From Methylophilaceae bacterium (lineage in GTDB: Bacteria > Pseudomonadota > Gammaproteobacteria > Burkholderiales > Methylophilaceae), in assembly GCA_006844635.1 (NCBI GenBank), contig SPJO01000058.1, forward strand, positions 1 to 19,167: DNA of 19,167 nucleotides, given 5' to 3'. Shown here in pieces: positions 15,334 to 19,167 of the stretch. The notes under the pieces were generated by a model that made no database searches, was not told the DNA's origin, and saw only the letters and a list, made by a program, of their open reading frames with translations. The position numbers and the translations under genes are program-made. How positions within the stretch are numbered: the stretch's first letter is position 1; each line of letters begins with the position of its first letter.

Positions 15334-16791
15334 ATGCCGCAAAAACTATTTGAAACTGTTAAAACATTTGGCAATCACGCGCAACACATTCTAGTCATTG
15401 GTGATGTCATGCTTGATCGCTATTTGATCGGCAACGTTAATCGCATTTCACCAGAAGCCCCAGTGCCAGTCGTTCGCGTAAAAGAGCAAAACGAACGTGC
15501 AGGCGGTGCTGCAAACGTTGCCGCCAACCTCGCATTGCTTGGTATCAAAACACATATCATTGGCTGCATCGGTATCGATAATGAAGGTGAAACATTACAG
15601 AAAAACATTGCGGCCATTGGCATTAATACGAACGCAATCATTCAATCAACACACCGACCAACGATTGCAAAAACGCGTGTACTCGGTGGTCATCAACAAA
15701 TGATTCGGCTAGACCAAGAAAGCCCAGCGGCTTTTAATGATGAAGAAAATATTCAATTATTAAAATCCATTCAAGCGGAATTAGCATTGAATCCGGGCAT
15801 TGTGATTCTATCGGACTACGCTAAGGGCTTGCTGAGCGAAGATATTTGCCAAGAGGTTATCAAAGCCTGCAAAAACCTTAACATTCCAGTACTCGTTGAC
15901 CCTAAAGGGCAAGACTATACGAAATACAAGGGTGCAACAGCGCTCACACCCAACAAAAAAGAAACAGCGGAAGCCTGCAAAACTAACATCGACGACGATG
16001 CGCTTATTCACAAAGCAGCTGATCTTAAAACACAGTTACAGCTGGATTTCTTAGCCGTTACGCGTGGTGAGGAAGGCATTACACTAATAGCAGACTCAAC
16101 AAACCATATTGCAGCAACCGCACAACAAGTCTTTGATGTCTCGGGTGCAGGAGATACCGTCATCGCAACGCTGAGTGCTGGCTTACTCCATCAACTTTCG
16201 CCACTAGAAAGTTTTAAACTGGCCAATTTAGCGGCGGGCGTTGTTGTTGGTCAAGTTGGCACAGTGCCTATTACACGTGATGCCTTATTAGAAACACTAG
16301 CAAAACAACAGGATAACGCACAAGCACAAAAAATTTGCACCCTGCCTGAGTTAGTCGAAAAAGTTGACGGCTGGAAAGCCTCAAAGCAAAAAATTGTCTT
16401 TACCAATGGGTGTTTCGATTTGCTACATGCCGGTCATGTCACCTATCTTGAAGCGGCAAAAAAACGAGGCGACAAACTAATCCTAGGCTTAAACACTGAC
16501 CGCTCGGTCAGCGCAATCAAAGGCCCAACGAGGCCAGTCGTCCATGAAGGTGACCGAGCACGTGTATTGGCGGCTTTGGAATCTGTTGATGCAGTGATTC
16601 TTTTTGATGAAGACACACCCTTAAACCTCATCAACGCGACCAAACCGCATGTCATCGCCAAAGGCAGTGATTACACTGCAGACCAAGTTGTCGGCGGCAA
16701 AGAAGTTAAATCTTGGGGCGGTGAAATAGCATTGATTGATTTAGTGGAAGGCCGCAGCACCAGCAATATCATTGAAAAAATGAACCGCTAA
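15334..16791 (+). CDS. hldE: Bifunctional heptose 7-phosphate kinase / heptose 1-phosphate adenylyltransferase
   Basis: Carries out the kinase and adenylyltransferase steps of ADP-heptose synthesis in one chain of 485 residues, the fused form. The N-terminal PfkB kinase (about 1-325) shows VIGDVMLDRYLIG (21-33), AGGAANVAANLALLG (56-70), VDPKG (188-192) and the catalytic GAGD (271-274). The C-terminal nucleotidyltransferase domain (about 350-485) begins VFTNGCFDLLHAGHVTYL with the HxGH motif at 365-368 and ends with EGRSTSNII, the family's STS-type signature. It starts 14 bases after gmhA without a clear Shine-Dalgarno, and waaF begins two bases after its stop. Confidence 0.97.
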   Translation: MPQKLFETVKTFGNHAQHILVIGDVMLDRYLIGNVNRISPEAPVPVVRVKEQNERAGGAANVAANLALLGIKTHIIGCIGIDNEGETLQKNIAAIGINTNAIIQSTHRPTIAKTRVLGGHQQMIRLDQESPAAFNDEENIQLLKSIQAELALNPGIVILSDYAKGLLSEDICQEVIKACKNLNIPVLVDPKGQDYTKYKGATALTPNKKETAEACKTNIDDDALIHKAADLKTQLQLDFLAVTRGEEGITLIADSTNHIAATAQQVFDVSGAGDTVIATLSAGLLHQLSPLESFKLANLAAGVVVGQVGTVPITRDALLETLAKQQDNAQAQKICTLPELVEKVDGWKASKQKIVFTNGCFDLLHAGHVTYLEAAKKRGDKLILGLNTDRSVSAIKGPTRPVVHEGDRARVLAALESVDAVILFDEDTPLNLINATKPHVIAKGSDYTADQVVGGKEVKSWGGEIALIDLVEGRSTSNIIEKMNR

Positions 16792-16793
16792 CC

Positions 16794-17801
16794 ATGACTG
16801 AAAAAATTCTAGTAATGGGGCCTTCCTGGGTCGGCGACATGGTCATGGCACATAGCTTGTTTCAGTTTCTGAAACAACAAAACCCAACCGTACAAATTGA
16901 TGTCGCAGCGCCAGCTTGGACCCTACCTTTATTAGACCGCATGCCAGAGGTGACTGAAAAAATCGCCCTCCCTTTTAAGCATGGACAGCTAGGCTTAATG
17001 GAGCGTATTCAATTTGGGCGTCAATTAAAAAATAAAGGCTACACGCAATCTATTTCACTGGTCAATTCATTAAAGTCAGCGATTCTGCCATTTGCCGCTA
17101 ACATTCCCAAGCGTACAGGGTTCCTAGGTGAAATGCGTTATGGATTACTGAATGACATTCGCCCACTCGATATAACAGCCCTACCTAAAACGGTTGAGCG
17201 CTTTGTTGCCTTAGGTTTAAATAAGAACCAGCCATTACCAGTCCTCCCTCAGCCCGTACTGATGGCAAATCAAGACAATGCCAAGCAAGTACTTATCGAT
17301 ATGGGCATTCAATTGCAGCCAACAAACATACTTGGCTTATGTCCAGGTGCAGAATACGGAGAAGCCAAACGCTGGCCGACAAAATATTATGCTGAGGTCG
17401 CCAATGCTGCACTAGATCAAGGTTGGCAAGTCATGCTGTTTGGTTCAGATAAAGATATCCCAGTGACATCGGAGATTAATAAGGTAACCTCTAACCGCTG
17501 TACTGATCTTGGCGGCAAAACCAAACTAGGTGATGCCATTGATATCATGTCGCTATGTGATACCGTAGTCTGTAATGACTCCGGCTTGATGCATGTCGCA
17601 GCTGCACTCGATAAAAATCTAGTCGCCATTTATGGCTCTAGTGACCCCAGCCATACACCACCCATGCACCCAGACGCCGTTATCGAATATTTAGGTTTAG
17701 ATTGCAGCCCTTGTTTTAAGCGAGTATGTCCATTAGGTCACTTAAACTGCCTTAAACATATTCAACCAAACCAAGTGATTAAATCAATCAACCTAGACTG
17801 A
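16794..17801 (+). CDS. waaF: LPS heptosyltransferase II
   Basis: Transfers the second L,D-heptose onto the LPS inner core at the cytoplasmic face of the inner membrane, using the ADP-heptose made by the preceding genes. It is a GT9-family protein of 335 residues. Hallmarks are GPSWVGDMVMAHSL (9-22) with the catalytic-position Asp15, CPGAEYGEAKRWP (183-195), CNDSGLMHVAAAL (260-272) and GSSDPSHTPP (281-290). The tail has a cysteine group (304, 307, 312, 319) common in WaaF proteins. WaaF is preferred over WaaC because of the GAEYGEAKRWP string. It begins two bases after hldE and converges on the glycosyltransferase gene with a 15-base gap and no visible terminator. Confidence 0.94.
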   Translation: MTEKILVMGPSWVGDMVMAHSLFQFLKQQNPTVQIDVAAPAWTLPLLDRMPEVTEKIALPFKHGQLGLMERIQFGRQLKNKGYTQSISLVNSLKSAILPFAANIPKRTGFLGEMRYGLLNDIRPLDITALPKTVERFVALGLNKNQPLPVLPQPVLMANQDNAKQVLIDMGIQLQPTNILGLCPGAEYGEAKRWPTKYYAEVANAALDQGWQVMLFGSDKDIPVTSEINKVTSNRCTDLGGKTKLGDAIDIMSLCDTVVCNDSGLMHVAAALDKNLVAIYGSSDPSHTPPMHPDAVIEYLGLDCSPCFKRVCPLGHLNCLKHIQPNQVIKSINLD

Positions 17802-17816
17802 GAAAATGGTTAGCGG

Positions 17817-18779
17817 TTAAATAGATTTCTTTCCAAGAATCTCGAACACTTCATGCGCATTCAATACAGCGGATTGTTTAACTGCCTTTCTGGAGCGGAC
17901 CACTTCTGGGATCTTTAACAGCGCTAAATAAAAACCTTTTAAGTTCACCGTATCAAATGTTAACAATTCGCCAAGTAACTGAAAGCAAGAGAATGGAAAC
18001 GTTTTTGTGATGAGTTGCCAAGGTGTCAAATGTATCCATTCCAACAAATAGCGGTTTCTTCGTCGCATACATTTTACTTTTTTAATGTGTACATTAGCCT
18101 TGATAGAGCCGACACTTTGATGGACTAGACTAGCGCTAGGTTCAAAATAACTATACCAACCTCTTCGCCAAGCACGGATGCCAATATCAGAGTCTTCTCC
18201 GTAATATGGCTTGAAGATTGGGTCAAACCCACTCAGCGCATCAAACATTTTTTTTCTGATTAGCATCGATCCACCATGTCCGTACATAGTAGGGCAGCGT
18301 TTACCCGCTGCTGTAATGGCTTTTGCTTCGTCTAAACGCCAGTCTAATAAAGCAATGCGCCCCCGTCTAAACTGACGATAATTCCACGAGTGCCGTTTAA
18401 TATCACCTTTTTCATCATAAATAGATGGATTAACAGAGAACGTATTTTCATCTTCAAAATAAGAAACCAATGGCGGGAAAAAGTCTTCATTCAATTGCAC
18501 ATCTGAATTTAGAATAAAGACTAAATCTGTTTGCGCATTGCGTACGCCTGTATGCACAGCCTCGGCAAACCCCATATTCTGCTGATGTTCAATCACATTA
18601 ATGATTGGGAAATTCTGACGCAGAACTTCGACACTATTATCAGCAGAACCATCATCCACTACAGTAATAGAACTGCCCTGCCCATACGCTTCTACTGATG
18701 ACAATACACTTGGCAAGTTTTTCTTGAGTAATGTTGCGCCATTGAAGTTTGGGATAACAATGGTAATTGGCTTACTCAT
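17817..18779 (-). CDS. Family 2 glycosyltransferase
   Basis: Inverting GT-A glycosyltransferase of 320 residues, acceptor unknown, likely adding a sugar to LPS core or O-antigen. The fold starts ITIVIPNFNG (5-14), then VVDDGSADNS (40-49) for nucleotide binding, NMGFAEAVHTGV (68-79), and NSDV (91-94) at the metal-site position. GHGGSMLIRKK (167-177) and YYGEDSDIGIRAWRRGW (192-208) supply the acceptor/catalytic acidic residues. No membrane segment is certain; the tail from about 235 is basic and hydrophobic and may contact the membrane. It resembles rhamnosyltransferase-like GT2 proteins. Its ATG overlaps the end of the upstream ligase gene by eight bases, so the two form an operon facing the heptose genes. 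Confidence 0.9.
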   Translation of the reverse strand: MSKPITIVIPNFNGATLLKKNLPSVLSSVEAYGQGSSITVVDDGSADNSVEVLRQNFPIINVIEHQQNMGFAEAVHTGVRNAQTDLVFILNSDVQLNEDFFPPLVSYFEDENTFSVNPSIYDEKGDIKRHSWNYRQFRRGRIALLDWRLDEAKAITAAGKRCPTMYGHGGSMLIRKKMFDALSGFDPIFKPYYGEDSDIGIRAWRRGWYSYFEPSASLVHQSVGSIKANVHIKKVKCMRRRNRYLLEWIHLTPWQLITKTFPFSCFQLLGELLTFDTVNLKGFYLALLKIPEVVRSRKAVKQSAVLNAHEVFEILGKKSI

Positions 18780-19167
18780 GCTGTAGCTTTTGTTTATTCA
18801 TATTCTCTAAGTAAAACATGATGCCAACAACATAAGCAATAATGTTCATACTTTTACTATTAAAAAATGGGAGCGTAATACCAGCAAAAATAAAGCAAGT
18901 GGTAAAAACGCTAAATAGCATGATATACAGGCCCTTGTTTTCATCGTTAACCAAGATAGATTTAATCATCTTTTTATAAAATGACCAAAGCATCATTAAA
19001 AACAAGCCAAGCCCCAACAAACCAGATATATATAAAATTTCTAAAAAATAATTATGGGGACTATTAAAATCAATCTGTTTCAAATGGTAAGTTGAATAAG
19101 GTTTAAAGTCCTCTTCAAAAGCATCTATACCATGCCCCACCACCCATTCAAACGAGGAGCTATCAGT
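18772..19167 (-). CDS. O-antigen ligase/polymerase-like membrane protein, C-terminal part (cut by window edge)
   Basis: The last 131 codons of a membrane protein whose 5' part lies beyond the right edge; the reading frame is open to the edge, so no start is visible. The visible part begins TDSSSFEWVVGHGIDAF and contains FNSPHNYFLEILYISGLLGL, the extracytoplasmic-loop pattern (G-H-G...HN-x-x-L) of Wzy_C proteins. These are O-antigen ligases (WaaL) and some polymerases, which act on lipid-linked sugars at the periplasmic face. Three membrane segments follow or overlap it (LYISGLLGLGLFLMMLWSF; IMLFSVFTTCFIFAGITLPF; IIAYVVGIMFYL). The gene overlaps the glycosyltransferase start. The choice between ligase and polymerase needs the missing part. 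Confidence 0.8.
   Translation of the reverse strand, partial: TDSSSFEWVVGHGIDAFEEDFKPYSTYHLKQIDFNSPHNYFLEILYISGLLGLGLFLMMLWSFYKKMIKSILVNDENKGLYIMLFSVFTTCFIFAGITLPFFNSKSMNIIAYVVGIMFYLENMNKQKLQHE

Noticed and set aside
1..19167. Defence system, CRISPR array, prophage, integron or transposase
   Set aside because: None of the genes shows such domains, there are no regularly spaced direct repeats, and no tRNA or attachment-site-like duplication was found.

Overview
The window looks like chromosomal DNA of a Gram-negative betaproteobacterium. The gene order carB-carA-dapB-bamE / fur ... recN-nadK / hrcA ... hemH is, from memory, characteristic of that class. The AT-leaning base composition and the protein styles suggest a Methylophilaceae-like methylotroph (Methylotenera/Methylophilus type), but that placement is inference. 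Almost every base is coding. No tRNA, rRNA, CRISPR array, phage gene or insertion sequence is visible, and no gene-free stretch exceeds 200 bases.

Region 1 (1-4003, minus strand) holds bamE, dapB, carA and the 5' part of carB: outer-membrane assembly, lysine/peptidoglycan precursor synthesis and carbamoyl phosphate synthesis. The dapB-carA gap carries a convincing sigma70-type promoter followed at once by a 12-bp hairpin in the carAB leader. BamE is about three times the usual length because of an acidic, Pro/Ala/Glu-rich tail.

Region 2 (4103-7805, plus strand) starts with fur, followed by four closely spaced genes: an M48 metalloprotease lipoprotein with TPR-like repeats (BepA-like), a LapA-type membrane protein with a coiled coil, a short-chain dehydrogenase and a small cysteine-containing lipoprotein. 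I remember fur and recN as near neighbours in related genomes, so this envelope-flavoured block looks like an accessory insertion.

Region 3 (7823-10498, minus strand) holds nadK and recN, separated by a roughly 105-bp imperfect palindrome that looks like a dispersed intergenic repeat.

Region 4 (10596-13716, plus strand) holds hrcA (heat-shock repressor), a PilZ-domain protein and hemH (ferrochelatase). A perfect 7-3-7 palindrome sits just before hrcA.

Region 5 (13767-17801, plus strand) is a compact ADP-heptose/LPS inner-core operon, hldD-gmhA-hldE-waaF, with its own promoter after hemH. Converging on it from the right edge (17817-19167, minus strand) are a family 2 glycosyltransferase and the C-terminal part of an O-antigen ligase/polymerase-like membrane protein, so the right end of the window is an LPS locus.

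Most of the window is ordinary housekeeping DNA. The items most worth a second look are the carAB leader hairpin, the long BamE tail, the fur-recN insertion, the recN-nadK palindrome and the PilZ gene between hrcA and hemH.
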